A DNA stretch of 64,000 bases from Geodermatophilus poikilotrophus. Its GTDB lineage: Bacteria; Actinomycetota; Actinomycetes; Mycobacteriales; Geodermatophilaceae. Shown here piece after piece: positions 35,995 to 48,438 of this stretch. The stretch spans positions 917,731 to 981,730 of the forward strand of contig NZ_FOIE01000001.1 in the NCBI RefSeq assembly GCF_900111455.1. Direction: 5' to 3'. The first letter of the stretch is position 1. Every line of letters starts with the position of its first letter. The translations under genes and the position numbers were made by a program. The notes beneath the pieces were generated by a model that did no database searches, had not been told where the DNA came from, and saw nothing but the letters and a program-made list of their open reading frames with translations.

Positions 35995-36956
35995 TACTCG
36001 CGGCCCAGGTCGCGGTGCTGGACGGTGGCGTCGATGCCGTCGGCGCGCAGCCGGCGGGCGAACTCCTCGGCGATGGCGACGCTGCGGTGCTTCCCGCCGG
36101 TGCAGCCCACGGCGAGGGTCAGGTAGCGCTTGCCCTCGCGGCGGTAGCCGGGGATGAGCAGGCGCAGCACGTCGGTGTAGCGGTCGAGGAACGGCCGGGC
36201 GGCGTCCTGGCCGAGGACGTAGTCGCGGACGTCCGGGTCCTGACCGGTGTGCGGGCGCAGCTCGGGCAGCCAGTGCGGGTTGGGCAGGAAGCGGGCGTCG
36301 ACGACCAGGTCGGCGTCCAGCGGCAGGCCGTACTTGAACCCGAAGCTGAGCACCGTCGCGGTCAGCGGCGGCGTCTTGCCCTCGCGGGCGAAGGCGTTCT
36401 CCAGCGTGGCGCGCAGCTGGTGGATGTTGAGGTCGCTGGTGTCGACCCAGAGGTCGGCCTCGCCGGCGATGCCCGTGAGCAGCGCCCGCTCCTCGGTGAT
36501 GCCGTCGATGAGCGTGCCGGTGCCCTGCAGCGGGTGCTCTCGCCGGTTGGACTCGTAGCGGCGGACCAGCACCTCGTCGCGCGCGTGCACGTAGACCACC
36601 CGGGGCCGGTGGCCGGCCTCGGCGAGCACCCGGATGGCCTCCTGCAGGTCGCTGGAGAAGGCCCGGCTGCGGACGTCGACGACGGCGGCGAAGCGGCGGA
36701 CGTCGCCGCGGGCGCCGAGCTCCACCATGGGCAGCAGCAGTGCCGGCGGCAGGTTGTCGACGACGAACCAGCCGAGGTCCTCCAGCACCCGCCCGGCGCT
36801 GTTCTTGCCGGCGCCGGAGAGCCCGGTGACGACGACGACGTCGAGCGGCTGCGTCTCGGTGGAGGTGGGGTCCAGCGGTACCGGCACCTCGCTGTGCGGG
36901 TGCCCGGGGGCGCCGGGCGGCACCTCGAGGTGGGCGGTCCCGGCCTGCTCCGTCAC
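35994..36956 (-). CDS. rapZ: RNase adapter RapZ / P-loop nucleotide-binding protein
   Basis: A 320-residue RapZ-family protein with an N-terminal P-loop kinase-like domain and a C-terminal domain (VGCTGGKHRSVAIAEEFARRL). In E. coli RapZ guides decay of the GlmZ RNA; in actinobacteria the role is unknown. Walker A reads GLSGAGKNSAG (residues 45-55): Lys51 is there but the next residue, usually Ser or Thr, is Asn. Actinobacterial relatives often have Arg in place of the Lys, so this loop is variable. GTG at 36956 has GGGGAG five bases ahead. Cotranscribed with yvcK. Confidence 0.9.
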   Translation of the reverse strand: MTEQAGTAHLEVPPGAPGHPHSEVPVPLDPTSTETQPLDVVVVTGLSGAGKNSAGRVLEDLGWFVVDNLPPALLLPMVELGARGDVRRFAAVVDVRSRAFSSDLQEAIRVLAEAGHRPRVVYVHARDEVLVRRYESNRREHPLQGTGTLIDGITEERALLTGIAGEADLWVDTSDLNIHQLRATLENAFAREGKTPPLTATVLSFGFKYGLPLDADLVVDARFLPNPHWLPELRPHTGQDPDVRDYVLGQDAARPFLDRYTDVLRLLIPGYRREGKRYLTLAVGCTGGKHRSVAIAEEFARRLRADGIDATVQHRDLGRE

Positions 36957-37008
36957 GGTGCTCCCCGTTCGTTGCTGCCCGGCGGCGCCGGATCCACCAC
37001 CGGGCCGA

Positions 37009-39087
37009 TCACGACGCCACCAGCCCGACCTCGGCGGTGGCGCCGGAGCCGCTGCGGAGGGTGCCGCGCTCGGCCGGGCCGCTCGGGGCGGTCGTCGTCT
37101 CCACGGTCTCGCCGGCGGGTGCGGCGTCGTCCGCGGGCCCGCCCTCCTCCGGCTGTGCGCCCGCCGTCTCCCCCGCCTCCGGCTGCGCCACCGCCGAGAG
37201 CACGGCCTCGGCCGTCCGCCGGCCGATGCCGGGCACGGCCACCAGCTCCTCGACGGTGGCGGCCCGCAGCCGCTTCAGCGATCCGAACTGCTTCATCAGC
37301 GCCTTCCGCCGCGTCTCCCCGAGGCCGGGGACGTCGTCCAACAGGGAGACCAGCATGCTGGTGGACCGCTTCTGCCGGTGGTAGGTGATCGCGAAGCGGT
37401 GCGCCTCGTCGCGGACCCGCTGCAGCAGGTACAGCGCCTCGGAGGTGCGCGGCAGGATGACCGGGTCCGACTCCCCGGGCAGCCACACCTCCTCCATCCG
37501 CTTGGCCAGCCCGCAGACAGCGACGTCGACGATGCCCAGCTCGTCGAGCGACCGGGCGGCCGCGGCGACCTGCGGGGCACCGCCGTCGACCACGAGCAGG
37601 TTCGGCGGGTAGGCGAACCGGCGCGGCCGGCCCTCCTCCGCCGCCACCCCCTGCTCGTCGCGGCGGTCCTGCTCCTCCTTGAGGTGGCGGGCGAACCGGC
37701 GCCGGACGACCTCGGCCATCGCGGCGGTGTCGTCCGTGCCGTGGGTGACGGAGAACCGGCGGTAGTCGGACTTCTTCGCCAGGCCGTCCTCGAACACGAC
37801 CATGCTGGCCACCACGTTGGTCTGCTGGACGTGCGAGACGTCGATGCACTCGATGCGCAGCGGCGCGTCGGGCAGCTCCAGCGCCTCCTGCAGCTCCGAC
37901 AGCGCCAGCGAGCGGGCGGTGAGGTCGCTGGACCGCTTGACGCGGTGCCGGGCGAAGGCCTCCTTGGCGTTGCGCTCCACCGTCTCCAGCAGGGCCCGCT
38001 TGTCGCCCCGCTGCGGCACCCGCAGGCTCACGCGGCTGCCGCGTAGCTCGCTGAGCAGCTCCTCGTACACGTCGGCGTCATCGGGCAGCTCGGGGACGAG
38101 CACCTCCCGGGGCACCGCCTCGCCCGCCTCGCCGACGCCCGTCGCGTCGTCGACGCCGCCGTAGACCTGCAGCACGAACTGCTCGACCAGCTCGCCGGTG
38201 GTGACCTCCTCGACCTTGTCGACGATCCACCCGCGCTGGCCGCGGACCCGCCCGCCGCGGACGTGGAAGACCTGCACGGAGGCCTCCAGCTCGTCCTGGG
38301 CGAAGGCGACCACGTCGGCGTCGGTGCCGTCACCGAGGACGACGGCCTGCTTCTCCATCGCCCGCCGCAGCGCCCCGAGGTCGTCGCGCAGCCGGGCGGC
38401 CTTCTCGTACTCCATCGCCTCGGCGGCCTCGGCCATCTCGCGCTCGAGGCGGCGGACCATCTGGTCGGTGCGGCCGGCCATGAAGTCGCAAAAGCCGTCG
38501 ACGATCTGCCGGTGCTCCTCCGCGGAGACCCGGCCGACGCACGGGGCGGCGCACTTGCCGATGTAGCCGAGCAGGCAGGGCCGGCCGATCTGGCCGGCGC
38601 GCTTGAAGACGCCGTTGGAGCAGGTGCGCGCCGGGAAGACGCGGGTGAGGGTGTCGAGCGTCTCGCGGATGGCCCAGGCGTGCGCGTACGGGCCGAAGTA
38701 GCGGACGCCCTTCTTCTTCGGGCCGCGCATCACCTGCAGCCGCGGGTACTCCTCGTTGAGCGTCACGGCGAGGCTCGGGTAGCTCTTGTCGTCGCGGTAG
38801 CGGACGTTGAACCGCGGGTCGAACTCCTTGATCCAGTTGTACTCGAGCTGGAGGGCCTCGACCTCGGTGCCGACGACGGTCCACTCGACGCTGGCCGCCG
38901 TCGTCACCATCTGCCGGGTGCGCGGGTGCAGGCCCGCGACGTCGGCGAAGTAGCTGTTCAGCCGCTGCCGGAGGCTCTTGGCCTTGCCGACGTAGACCAC
39001 CCGGCCGTTGGGGTCGCGGAACTTGTAGACGCCGGGTGACTCCGGGATGCTGCCGACCGCCGGTCGGTACGTGGACGGGTCGGGCAT
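37009..39087 (-). CDS. uvrC: excinuclease ABC subunit C
   Basis: A 692-residue nucleotide-excision repair nuclease making the 3' and 5' cuts beside a lesion. GIY-YIG domain at residues 14-100 ([22 protein letters not shown]), UVR motif near 220 ([20 protein letters not shown]), RNase H-like domain with the catalytic DVSHVQQT and [11 protein letters not shown], and C-terminal helix-hairpin-helix pairs ([27 protein letters not shown]). The last 55 residues are an acidic Ala/Gly/Pro tail. ATG at 39087; a -10 lies eight bases upstream, so it is probably leaderless. Confidence 0.95.
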   Translation of the reverse strand: MPDPSTYRPAVGSIPESPGVYKFRDPNGRVVYVGKAKSLRQRLNSYFADVAGLHPRTRQMVTTAASVEWTVVGTEVEALQLEYNWIKEFDPRFNVRYRDDKSYPSLAVTLNEEYPRLQVMRGPKKKGVRYFGPYAHAWAIRETLDTLTRVFPARTCSNGVFKRAGQIGRPCLLGYIGKCAAPCVGRVSAEEHRQIVDGFCDFMAGRTDQMVRRLEREMAEAAEAMEYEKAARLRDDLGALRRAMEKQAVVLGDGTDADVVAFAQDELEASVQVFHVRGGRVRGQRGWIVDKVEEVTTGELVEQFVLQVYGGVDDATGVGEAGEAVPREVLVPELPDDADVYEELLSELRGSRVSLRVPQRGDKRALLETVERNAKEAFARHRVKRSSDLTARSLALSELQEALELPDAPLRIECIDVSHVQQTNVVASMVVFEDGLAKKSDYRRFSVTHGTDDTAAMAEVVRRRFARHLKEEQDRRDEQGVAAEEGRPRRFAYPPNLLVVDGGAPQVAAAARSLDELGIVDVAVCGLAKRMEEVWLPGESDPVILPRTSEALYLLQRVRDEAHRFAITYHRQKRSTSMLVSLLDDVPGLGETRRKALMKQFGSLKRLRAATVEELVAVPGIGRRTAEAVLSAVAQPEAGETAGAQPEEGGPADDAAPAGETVETTTAPSGPAERGTLRSGSGATAEVGLVAS

Positions 39088-39094
39088 GCACCCC

Positions 39095-39100
39095 AGGTTA
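39095..39100 (-). promoter_or_regulatory. -10 of uvrC, leaderless transcript likely
   Basis: Minus-strand TAACCT, seven bases before the ATG, with no ribosome site between. Confidence 0.55.
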
Positions 39101-39156
39101 GGTGGGCCGGACGACGCTTCGCCGGGCAGATGACACCGGTGTGGTTCCGACGCCGG

Positions 39157-40077
39157 TCAGCCACCGAGCCGGGCCCCCAGCCAGGCCAGCAGGTCGGCGG
39201 TCACCTCGTCGCGGTTGGTCTCGTTGAAGACCTCGTGCCGGGCGTCGGGGTACACCCGCAGCTCGACCGGCAGGCCGCGGGCGCGCAGCAGGTCGGCCAG
39301 CGCGGTGACCTGGGCGGCGTCCACCCCACCGACCGGGTCGCGCTGTCCGGCCAGCAGCAGCACGGGCAGCCCGTCGGGCAGCCCGGCCACGGCCTCGGGG
39401 GTCGCCGCCCGCGTCACGAGCTCGAACATCCCGGCGCCGTAGCGGTACGTCGGCGGGAAGTCGTCGCCGCACAGCGGGTCGGCCAGGTAGGCGTCGACCT
39501 CGTCGGCGTCGCGGGTCAGCCAGTCGAAGGGGGTGCGGGCCGGCTCGAAGGGTGCGTTGAAGGCGCCCAGGGCGTCCATCGGCTGGTCGCCCATCCCGCC
39601 GGCGACCGCCGCCTGGAGCTGCGGCACGGCCTCGGCGAGGTCCGGTGAGACGCCGATCGGCCCGGAGAGCACCAGGCCGGCCAGACCGCCGCCGTCGCGC
39701 TCGGCGGAGGCCAGCGCGACCGCGGAGCCCAGGGAGTGGCCGAGCAGGACGCGCGGGACGCCGGGGTGGTCGGCGGCCAGTCGCTGCCCCAGGTCGCGGA
39801 CGTCGTCGAGGACGGCGTCGCTGGTCGCGCCTCCCCCGAAGCCGCCCGGGCCAGTCGACTCGGCCGTGCGCCCGTGCCCCCGCTGGTCGAGCGCGGCGAC
39901 AGCGAGGCCCTGCACGGTGAGCGCGCGGGCCAGCCGCTCGTAGCGGCCGGCGTGCTCGGACAGCCCGTGCACGAGCTGGACGGTCCCCCGCACCGTGCCG
40001 TCGGGCGTCCAGCGGCGCTCGGCGAGCCGGACGCCGTCGGCGGCCGCGGTCCAGGTGACGGGGGCGGGGTCGGTCAT
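39157..40077 (-). CDS. alpha/beta hydrolase, monoacylglycerol lipase-like
   Basis: A 306-residue serine hydrolase resembling monoglyceride lipases and lysophospholipases. Nucleophile motif LLGHSLGSAVAL, acid in LAGQRDPVGG and His in YPDARHEVFNE give a complete triad. The N-terminal HGLSEHAGRYERLARAL and ALDQRGHGRTAES are the family signature (HGxxEHxxRY, DxRGHGxS). No signal peptide, so cytoplasmic. A lipid or acylglycerol substrate is inferred from family. ATG at 40077; single gene, convergent with nothing close. Confidence 0.88.
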   Translation of the reverse strand: MTDPAPVTWTAAADGVRLAERRWTPDGTVRGTVQLVHGLSEHAGRYERLARALTVQGLAVAALDQRGHGRTAESTGPGGFGGGATSDAVLDDVRDLGQRLAADHPGVPRVLLGHSLGSAVALASAERDGGGLAGLVLSGPIGVSPDLAEAVPQLQAAVAGGMGDQPMDALGAFNAPFEPARTPFDWLTRDADEVDAYLADPLCGDDFPPTYRYGAGMFELVTRAATPEAVAGLPDGLPVLLLAGQRDPVGGVDAAQVTALADLLRARGLPVELRVYPDARHEVFNETNRDEVTADLLAWLGARLGG

Positions 40078-40167
40078 CGCGGCAGGCCTCCTCGGACGGC
40101 GTCGTCGCCGGTCAGCCTGCCTGCTCCCCACCGGCCGCGCAGGGCGGCCCGGTGCCGGCCCGCCGCG

Positions 40168-40467
40168 TCAGCCGACCGGGCGCGACCGGTGCACCGCTCC
40201 GGCCCGGGACGCGTGCGCCGCGACCGCCGCGCCGGCCCGCCGGGCCAGGCGGACCGCCCGCCCGCCCAGCACGAGCGCGGACACCAGACCCACCCCACCG
40301 GCCAGGGAGGCCACCGCGCCCGGCACCGCCTCGCCGGTGACGGCGAGCACCGCGACGGTCACCAGGGCGAGCAGGACGACCGTGGACCGCACGCCGCCCC
40401 CGGGTGGGGACGTCGGCGAGCCGCAGTTGGACAGGTCCGGGTCACAGTCGGGCGTGAGCGCACTCAC
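40168..40467 (-). CDS. small two-helix membrane protein, unknown
   Basis: About 99 residues with no family I recognise. Two hydrophobic segments (about 31-50 and 53-75) separated by a short turn and followed by an Arg-rich tail (GRAVRLARRAG, SRAGAVHRSRP) place the C-terminus inside. The N-terminal 28 residues have two cysteines (DPDCDPDLSNCG-like spacing: Cys8, Cys15) outside. GTG at 40467 is chosen because GGAGGAGG sits five bases ahead; an ATG at 40482 overlaps that ribosome site. Confidence 0.6.
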   Translation of the reverse strand: MSALTPDCDPDLSNCGSPTSPPGGGVRSTVVLLALVTVAVLAVTGEAVPGAVASLAGGVGLVSALVLGGRAVRLARRAGAAVAAHASRAGAVHRSRPVG

Positions 40468-40585
40468 CGGCGCCTCCTCCATCGGGGACCCGTCACGCCG
40501 GACGGCGACGTGACGTCGGTCACACGGAGGGTAGGGCCCGGGTCGCCCTCCGCTCAAGCCCGCCGACGTCCCCCGGTCCGGGGGG

Positions 40586-41815
40586 TCAGGCCCCGGCGAC
40601 CTCGTAGCTGTGCCCGGCGGCGCGCAGCCGGTCCACCAGCACGGACCCCAGCGCGGTGGCCGGGGTCAGCGATCCGGCCCGGCCGGGGAGCCGGTCGCCG
40701 TCCAGCGCCAGCGCCAGCGCGGTCTCGCCCAGCATGACCGCGGTGGCGGCGTACCCGGGGTCGCCCTGGCCGGCGGCGGTGGCGCGGTACCGGCGTCCGC
40801 TCTCGGTGGTCGCGTCGACCTCCATGCGGAACCAGCCCCGGGCCCGGGTCTCCTCGCCGGGGCCGGCGCCCGGTTCGGGCAGCACCCGGTCCAGGAGGGA
40901 CCGGGTGGGGGGCAGGCTCATCGCGGCGGCGACGGCGGCCAGCCCGGCCGTGACCCCGGCGGCCGTCACGGCACCGGGGACCCCCGGACCGCAGCCCATC
41001 ACCTCGCCGTAGCGCAGCCCGCGGCCGTACGCCCAGCCCTGCAGCGCGTTGCTGCGCCGGACGACGCGGGTGTTGAACGGGGCCATCAGGAAGGGCGCCG
41101 TCCACCGGCCGTCCGGTGTGCGCGACGGCGGACCGGCGTCGCGGGGCTGGCGGGTGTCGGGCTCGGCGTCGCGGTCGGGGCTGAGCGCGAACGGGTCGCC
41201 GGCCAGCCGCCGCGCCGTGCCGTCGCGGCCCAGCTCCTCGAACTGGGCGCGGGCGGAGGCGACGGTGCCACCGCTGATCCCGCCGCGGGCGGTGGCGACC
41301 AGCTGCACGTCGCGCAGGCCGCCGGCGCCGTCGGCCCGCGCCCGCTCGGCGAGCAGGAGGACGGAGAGGTCGGAGGGGACGGAGTCGTAGCCGCAGGCGT
41401 GCACGATCCGGGCACCGGTGTCGCGGGCGACCGCGTCGGTGCGGTCGATCGCCCGGCGGACGAACAGCACCTCGCCGGTGAGGTCGGCGTACTGCGTGCC
41501 GGCCCGGGCGCAGGCCTCGACGACGGGCAGGCCGTGGCGGACGTACGGGCCGACGGTCGTGGCCAGCACCCGGGTCGAGGCGGCCATCGCGGTGAGCGAT
41601 CCGGCGTCGCTGGAGTCGGCCTCGACGAGCGGCCAGTCGCGGGCGGCCGCCGGCAGCTCGCCGCGCACCTGCTCGAGCCGGCTCCACGACCGGCCGGCCA
41701 GCGCGATGCGGAGGCCGGTCGGGGCCGCGTCGGCGAGGTACGCGGCGAGCAGCCGGCCGACGAAGCCGGTGGCGCCGTAGACGACCAGGTCGTGCGTGCG
41801 CGCAGTATCGGACAC
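40586..41815 (-). CDS. trans-acting enoyl reductase-like protein (saccharopine dehydrogenase fold)
   Basis: A 409-residue NAD(P)-dependent protein related to mycobacterial trans-acting enoyl reductases and saccharopine-dehydrogenase-like proteins. Rossmann start DLVVYGATGFVGRLLAAYL, then the family segments VVEACARAGTQYADLTGE, ARIVHACGYDSVPSDLSVLLL and ARGGISGGTVASA. In mycobacteria one such protein reduces phthiocerol intermediates, but most homologues have unknown substrates. GTG at 41815 lies 33 bases past the uvrA stop region and has no obvious ribosome site. Same strand as uvrA. Confidence 0.82.
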   Translation of the reverse strand: MSDTARTHDLVVYGATGFVGRLLAAYLADAAPTGLRIALAGRSWSRLEQVRGELPAAARDWPLVEADSSDAGSLTAMAASTRVLATTVGPYVRHGLPVVEACARAGTQYADLTGEVLFVRRAIDRTDAVARDTGARIVHACGYDSVPSDLSVLLLAERARADGAGGLRDVQLVATARGGISGGTVASARAQFEELGRDGTARRLAGDPFALSPDRDAEPDTRQPRDAGPPSRTPDGRWTAPFLMAPFNTRVVRRSNALQGWAYGRGLRYGEVMGCGPGVPGAVTAAGVTAGLAAVAAAMSLPPTRSLLDRVLPEPGAGPGEETRARGWFRMEVDATTESGRRYRATAAGQGDPGYAATAVMLGETALALALDGDRLPGRAGSLTPATALGSVLVDRLRAAGHSYEVAGA

Positions 41816-41848
41816 CCGGTCATCCTCGCCCGGGTGCCCGACCGCCGC

Positions 41849-44740
<2,892 letters not shown>

Positions 44741-44854
44741 GTGATCCCTGTCATTCGTGCTCGGGGAACCGAGCCCTGGAGGTACTGCGGAGCGGTGGTG
44801 CGGAGCGGGCGGCGCGTGGGAGCGCGCCCGGCGGCGGCGGTGCCGCGTCGGGAC

Positions 44855-46378
44855 TCAGGCGGGTGCGGGGACCGGCGGGGCGGTCGGGTCGAAGACCGGT
44901 GCGTACCGGCGCCACGGCAGCCGACGCTCCAGCTCCCCGGCGGTCCAGAGTAGTCGCCTCTCGGCACCCGGGGGGCCGACGAACTGGACCGCCAGCGGCT
45001 GCCCCGTGGGCCGGGTGCCGGCGGGCAGCACGAGGGCCGGGAGGCCGGCCAGGTTCCAGGCCGCCGTCCACGGCGCCCAGCGCCCCTGCGCCGTCACGTT
45101 GGCCAGGAAGGAGCGCTCGTGCCAGGGCCGGGCGGGCAGCGGCGGGCCGGTCACGACCGGCGTGAGCAGCAGGTCGAGGACGTCTCCGTCCCCTGCTCCG
45201 CGCAGACTCGGCAGAAGGACCCCGTCCTCCTCACGCCTCGCATGCTCGGCGCGAGCCTCGGGACGGGGCCGGGAGGCCGAGCTGTCCGCTCCTGCGAAGA
45301 ACTCGACCATGCGCTCGCGGAACCGCTCGGCGGTGCGCGGTCGGACCAGCCCGGCGGCTCGCACGGCGCGCCCGAGCCGGGCGTGGGTGCGGCTGCGGGG
45401 CTGGAGGTCGGCGAGCGGGATGCCGAGGTGCTCGGCGTCGTCGGCGGCGGCCGCCGCCCAGCGGGCCAGCACGCCGCCCGCGGCCCCGGCGGTGACCGGC
45501 GGGTCGCGCCGGACGACGGTGTGCCCGGCCGCGACGAGGGCCGCGACCACGGCGTCGACGGCCGCCCGGGCGGGCCCGTCGGCGCGTGTGCCGGGCACCG
45601 GGGAGCGGGTGGAGACGGCGATGCGCAGCGGCCGGCCGGGCGCCTCGAGCGGAGCCGGCTCCTCCCCCGCCAGCACCGCGTGCGCGACCGCGAGGTCGGC
45701 CACCGTGGTCGCCAGCGCGCCGTTGACGGTCATGCCGGACCAGTCGTCCGCCCCGATGCCCCCGGGCACCACGCCGGCACCCGGCTTGAGGGTGACCAGC
45801 CCGCAGGCGGCCGCCGGCAGGCGCAGCGAGCCCATCCCGTCATTGCCGTGGGCGAGCGGCACCGCCCCGGAGGCGACGGCCGCCGCGCTCCCGCCGGAAC
45901 TGCCGGCCGGCGAGCGGGCGGTGTCCCAGGGGTTGCGGCAGACCGTGCCCGGCGCGTCGGTCGCGCCGTAGAGGCCCAGCTCGGGCATGCGGGTGATGCC
46001 GACGACGACCGCCCCCGCCCGGCGCAGCCGGGTCACGACCTCGTGGTCCCGGGTCTCCGGCTGCCCGGCGCGTGCCGCCGCGCCGTCGGTGCAGACCTCA
46101 CCGGCGACGGCGACGTTGTCCTTGACCGCCACCGGCACCCCGGCCAGCGGCATCGCGAAGCGGGTGAGGGCGGTGTCGACGGCGTGCGCCTCGGCCAGGG
46201 CGGCCTCGCGGCGGACGACGCGGAAGGCGCTGACGCGCGGCTCGACCGCGTCGAGGTGGGCCAGGTGCGCGCGGACGACCTCCACCGCGGTGAGCTCCCC
46301 CGACCGGACACGGGTGGCCAGCTCGGTGGCCGGGAGGCCGACGATCCGACCGGCCGAGAGACCTCCGCTAGCGTCCAT
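44855..46378 (-). CDS. amidase (amidase-signature family) with a repeat-derived insert
   Basis: A 507-residue amidase-signature hydrolase. The Ser-cisSer-Lys triad is readable: Lys in VPVAVKDNVAV (about residue 85), cis-Ser in SPAGSSGGSAAAV and nucleophile Ser in DGMGSLRLPAAACG. Substrate unknown; possibly an amide or 6-aminohexanoate-type compound. Residues about 365-392 (between RMVEFFAG and DVLDLLLTPVV) are an Arg/Glu/Ala-rich insert encoded by a copy of the palindromic repeat at 45213-45270, read in frame and antisense to the repeat's usual direction. ATG at 46378 lies seven bases after a TACGGT -10, so the mRNA is probably leaderless. Confidence 0.87.
   Translation of the reverse strand: MDASGGLSAGRIVGLPATELATRVRSGELTAVEVVRAHLAHLDAVEPRVSAFRVVRREAALAEAHAVDTALTRFAMPLAGVPVAVKDNVAVAGEVCTDGAAARAGQPETRDHEVVTRLRRAGAVVVGITRMPELGLYGATDAPGTVCRNPWDTARSPAGSSGGSAAAVASGAVPLAHGNDGMGSLRLPAAACGLVTLKPGAGVVPGGIGADDWSGMTVNGALATTVADLAVAHAVLAGEEPAPLEAPGRPLRIAVSTRSPVPGTRADGPARAAVDAVVAALVAAGHTVVRRDPPVTAGAAGGVLARWAAAAADDAEHLGIPLADLQPRSRTHARLGRAVRAAGLVRPRTAERFRERMVEFFAGADSSASRPRPEARAEHARREEDGVLLPSLRGAGDGDVLDLLLTPVVTGPPLPARPWHERSFLANVTAQGRWAPWTAAWNLAGLPALVLPAGTRPTGQPLAVQFVGPPGAERRLLWTAGELERRLPWRRYAPVFDPTAPPVPAPA
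45213..45270 (+). repeat. palindromic repeat copy inside the amidase gene
   Basis: AGAAGGACCCCGTCCTCCTC, then CGCCTCGCATGCTCGGCGCG and the closing arm GGGACGGGGCC. Arms CCCCGTCC and GGACGGGG are intact. The first 19 bases are nearly identical to the rbpA copy. The amidase frame stays open through it. Confidence 0.8.
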
Positions 46379-46384
46379 GCCTGG

Positions 46385-46390
46385 ACCGTA
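46385..46390 (-). promoter_or_regulatory. -10 of the amidase gene
   Basis: Minus-strand TACGGT six bases before the ATG, in the 49-base gap divergent with the 46428 hydrolase. Confidence 0.5.
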
Positions 46391-46427
46391 ACCGCGGCTG
46401 CCGACACTGCACGAACGGGAGGCTGGG

Positions 46428-47093
46428 ATGGGCTCGGGGAGTTACACCGGGGACGTCGAGGTGGGTGGTCCGGCCGACGTCCGGGAGCTGCCGGGGCTCA
46501 CGATCAGCAAGCTGGCGGTCAGCGAGATGGCCAACAATGCCTACCTGCTGCGCGACCCCGGCTCCGGCGAGGCGCTGCTCATCGACGCGGCGGCCGAGCC
46601 CGAGGCGCTGCGCGCGTTCATCGGGGACGCCGACGTGCGCACTGTCGTCACCACGCACGGGCACTGGGACCACCACCGCGCGCTGCCCGAGGTGGTCGAG
46701 GCGACCGGTGCGGTCACCGTCGCGCACCCCGCCGACGCCGACGAGCTGCCCGTCCCGGTCCAGCGGCCCGTCGTGCACGGCGAGACCGTCCGCGTCGGCG
46801 CGCAGACCCTCGAGGTGGTCCACCTGCGCGGGCACACGCCGGGCAGCATCGCGCTGGTCTGGCGCGGGCCGGAGGGCGCGGGCACGCACGTCTTCACCGG
46901 CGACAGCCTCTTCCCCGGAGGGGTGGGCAAGACCTGGTCGCCGGAGGACTTCACCAGCCTGGTCGACGACGTCGAGGAGCGGCTGTTCGGCACGCTGCCC
47001 GACGACACCTGGGTCTACCCCGGCCACGGCCGGGACACCACGCTGGGCGCCGAGCGCCCGCACCTCGCGGAGTGGCGCGAACGCGGCTGGTGA
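46428..47093 (+). CDS. metallo-beta-lactamase fold hydrolase, glyoxalase II-like
   Basis: A 221-residue MBL-fold protein with the metal-binding motif THGHWDHHRAL, a second His in LRGHTPGS, Asp in FTGDSLFPGGVG and a final His in YPGHGRD. The arrangement resembles glyoxalase II and persulfide dioxygenase relatives; a thioester hydrolase is the best guess, not certain. The N-terminal segment SEMANNAYLLRDPGSGEALLID is family-typical. GGGAGGC precedes the ATG. Divergent from the amidase, with only 49 bases between starts. Confidence 0.85.
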   Translation: MGSGSYTGDVEVGGPADVRELPGLTISKLAVSEMANNAYLLRDPGSGEALLIDAAAEPEALRAFIGDADVRTVVTTHGHWDHHRALPEVVEATGAVTVAHPADADELPVPVQRPVVHGETVRVGAQTLEVVHLRGHTPGSIALVWRGPEGAGTHVFTGDSLFPGGVGKTWSPEDFTSLVDDVEERLFGTLPDDTWVYPGHGRDTTLGAERPHLAEWRERGW

Positions 47094-47165
47094 GCCCGCA
47101 CCGAACCGGACCGCCGCGACCGGACCGGACCACCAGCGGGCGCCGGCAGGGCATCATCCGGGCGC

Positions 47166-48413
47166 ATGGCAGAGCCCCCCGCAGGCGGAGCTGCGACCCG
47201 GCCCCCGCACGAGAGCGGTCCCGGCCGCGGCCACTGGGGCACGGACCTCCCCGGTGCCCGGCAGCTCGACGCCGCAGGGCGCGAGCGGAGACCGGGGCAC
47301 CCGCACCGGCCGAAGCACCGGCGGAGGCGGCACCGGCGGCCGGCCCTGGCCCTCCTCGTCGGTCTGGCGCTCGCCGTCCTGGCCGTCGTCCTGTGGCGGG
47401 GCGGGGACGACGCCGGCCGGGGAGCGGGTCCCCCGGCCGCCGTCGCGCCGCAGGAGACGGCCCCCGCCGAGACCGTCCCGGCCGCTCTCCCCCCGCCGAC
47501 GCCGAGCCCCGCAACGCCCGTCCTGGGTGCGTCCGTCCCCGTCGGATCCGGACCGAGCCACGTCGCGGTCACCCCTGACGGCCGCCTGGCCTACGTCGCC
47601 GACCCCGCCGGCCGCGCGGTGGTCGTCGTCGACACCGCCTCAGGCGCGGTGGTCGGCACCGTCCCGGTGGCCGAGGGCCCCCCGCAGCAGGTCGCCGTCA
47701 CGCCGGACGGGCAGCGCGCCTTCGCGTCGGTCCACGACCCCGAGGCCGGGGTGAACGCCGTGGTGGTCCTCGACCTGGCCGCCGGCACCGTCGTCGACAC
47801 CGTCCCGACCGGCCGCGGTCCCCACACCGCCGCGGTGAGCCCCGACGGGGCGCGCATCTACGTGCCGGTGTCGCTCGGCGCCCACCTCGACGTCCTCGAC
47901 GCGCGGACCGGTGTCCAGGTGGGGCACCTGGACACGACACCCAACCCGCACGCCGTGGTGCTGGGCGCCGACGGCCGCCTGGCCTACGTCGCCGACCCCG
48001 TCGCCTCCGTCGTCTCGGTCCTCGACGTGGCGACCGGCGACGTGGCGGCCACGATCCCGGTCGGCAGCGGCCCGCACGCCCTCGCGGCGTCCCCCGACGG
48101 CACCCGGGTCGCGGTGGTCGGCCGGGCCGGCGAGGAGGTCTCCCTGATCGACACCGCCACGCAGACGGTCGCCGGCACGGTGCCGGGGGTGGGCGCGGGC
48201 CCCCAGCACGTCGCCTACGCCCCGGACGGGCGGCACCTCTACACGGCCAACGCCGGCGACGGCACGGTGTCGGTGGTCGACACCGCGACCGGTGCGGTGA
48301 CCGCTCGGGTCCCCACCGGGAGCACGCCGACCGGCGTCGCGGTGCTCCCCGACGGGAGCCGGGTCCTGGTCACCCACGGCGACGGCACGGTGCGGGTGCT
48401 GGCGACCGCGTAG
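47166..48413 (+). CDS. membrane-anchored YVTN-type beta-propeller protein
   Basis: A 415-residue protein with a cytoplasmic Arg/His-rich N-terminus (about 1-57), one membrane segment (58-78), a Pro/Ala linker and an extracellular seven-blade propeller. Blades repeat every 40-45 residues with units such as VAVTPDGRLAYVADP, VAVTPDGQRAFASVHDP, AAVSPDGARIYVPVS, ALAASPDGTRVAVVG and VAYAPDGRHLYTANA, each followed by VVVDTATGAVV-like strands. Such proteins bind surface ligands or partners, but no function can be assigned. ATG at 47166; a weak CATCAT lies eight bases upstream. Confidence 0.82.
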   Translation: MAEPPAGGAATRPPHESGPGRGHWGTDLPGARQLDAAGRERRPGHPHRPKHRRRRHRRPALALLVGLALAVLAVVLWRGGDDAGRGAGPPAAVAPQETAPAETVPAALPPPTPSPATPVLGASVPVGSGPSHVAVTPDGRLAYVADPAGRAVVVVDTASGAVVGTVPVAEGPPQQVAVTPDGQRAFASVHDPEAGVNAVVVLDLAAGTVVDTVPTGRGPHTAAVSPDGARIYVPVSLGAHLDVLDARTGVQVGHLDTTPNPHAVVLGADGRLAYVADPVASVVSVLDVATGDVAATIPVGSGPHALAASPDGTRVAVVGRAGEEVSLIDTATQTVAGTVPGVGAGPQHVAYAPDGRHLYTANAGDGTVSVVDTATGAVTARVPTGSTPTGVAVLPDGSRVLVTHGDGTVRVLATA

Positions 48414-48438
48414 GCACGCCGGCGGCCCCAGACCCCGG

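Noticed and set aside
44741..44854. LexA-type SOS box before uvrA
   Set aside because: I looked for a palindromic GAAC-N4-GTTC type site near the uvrA start and found none.
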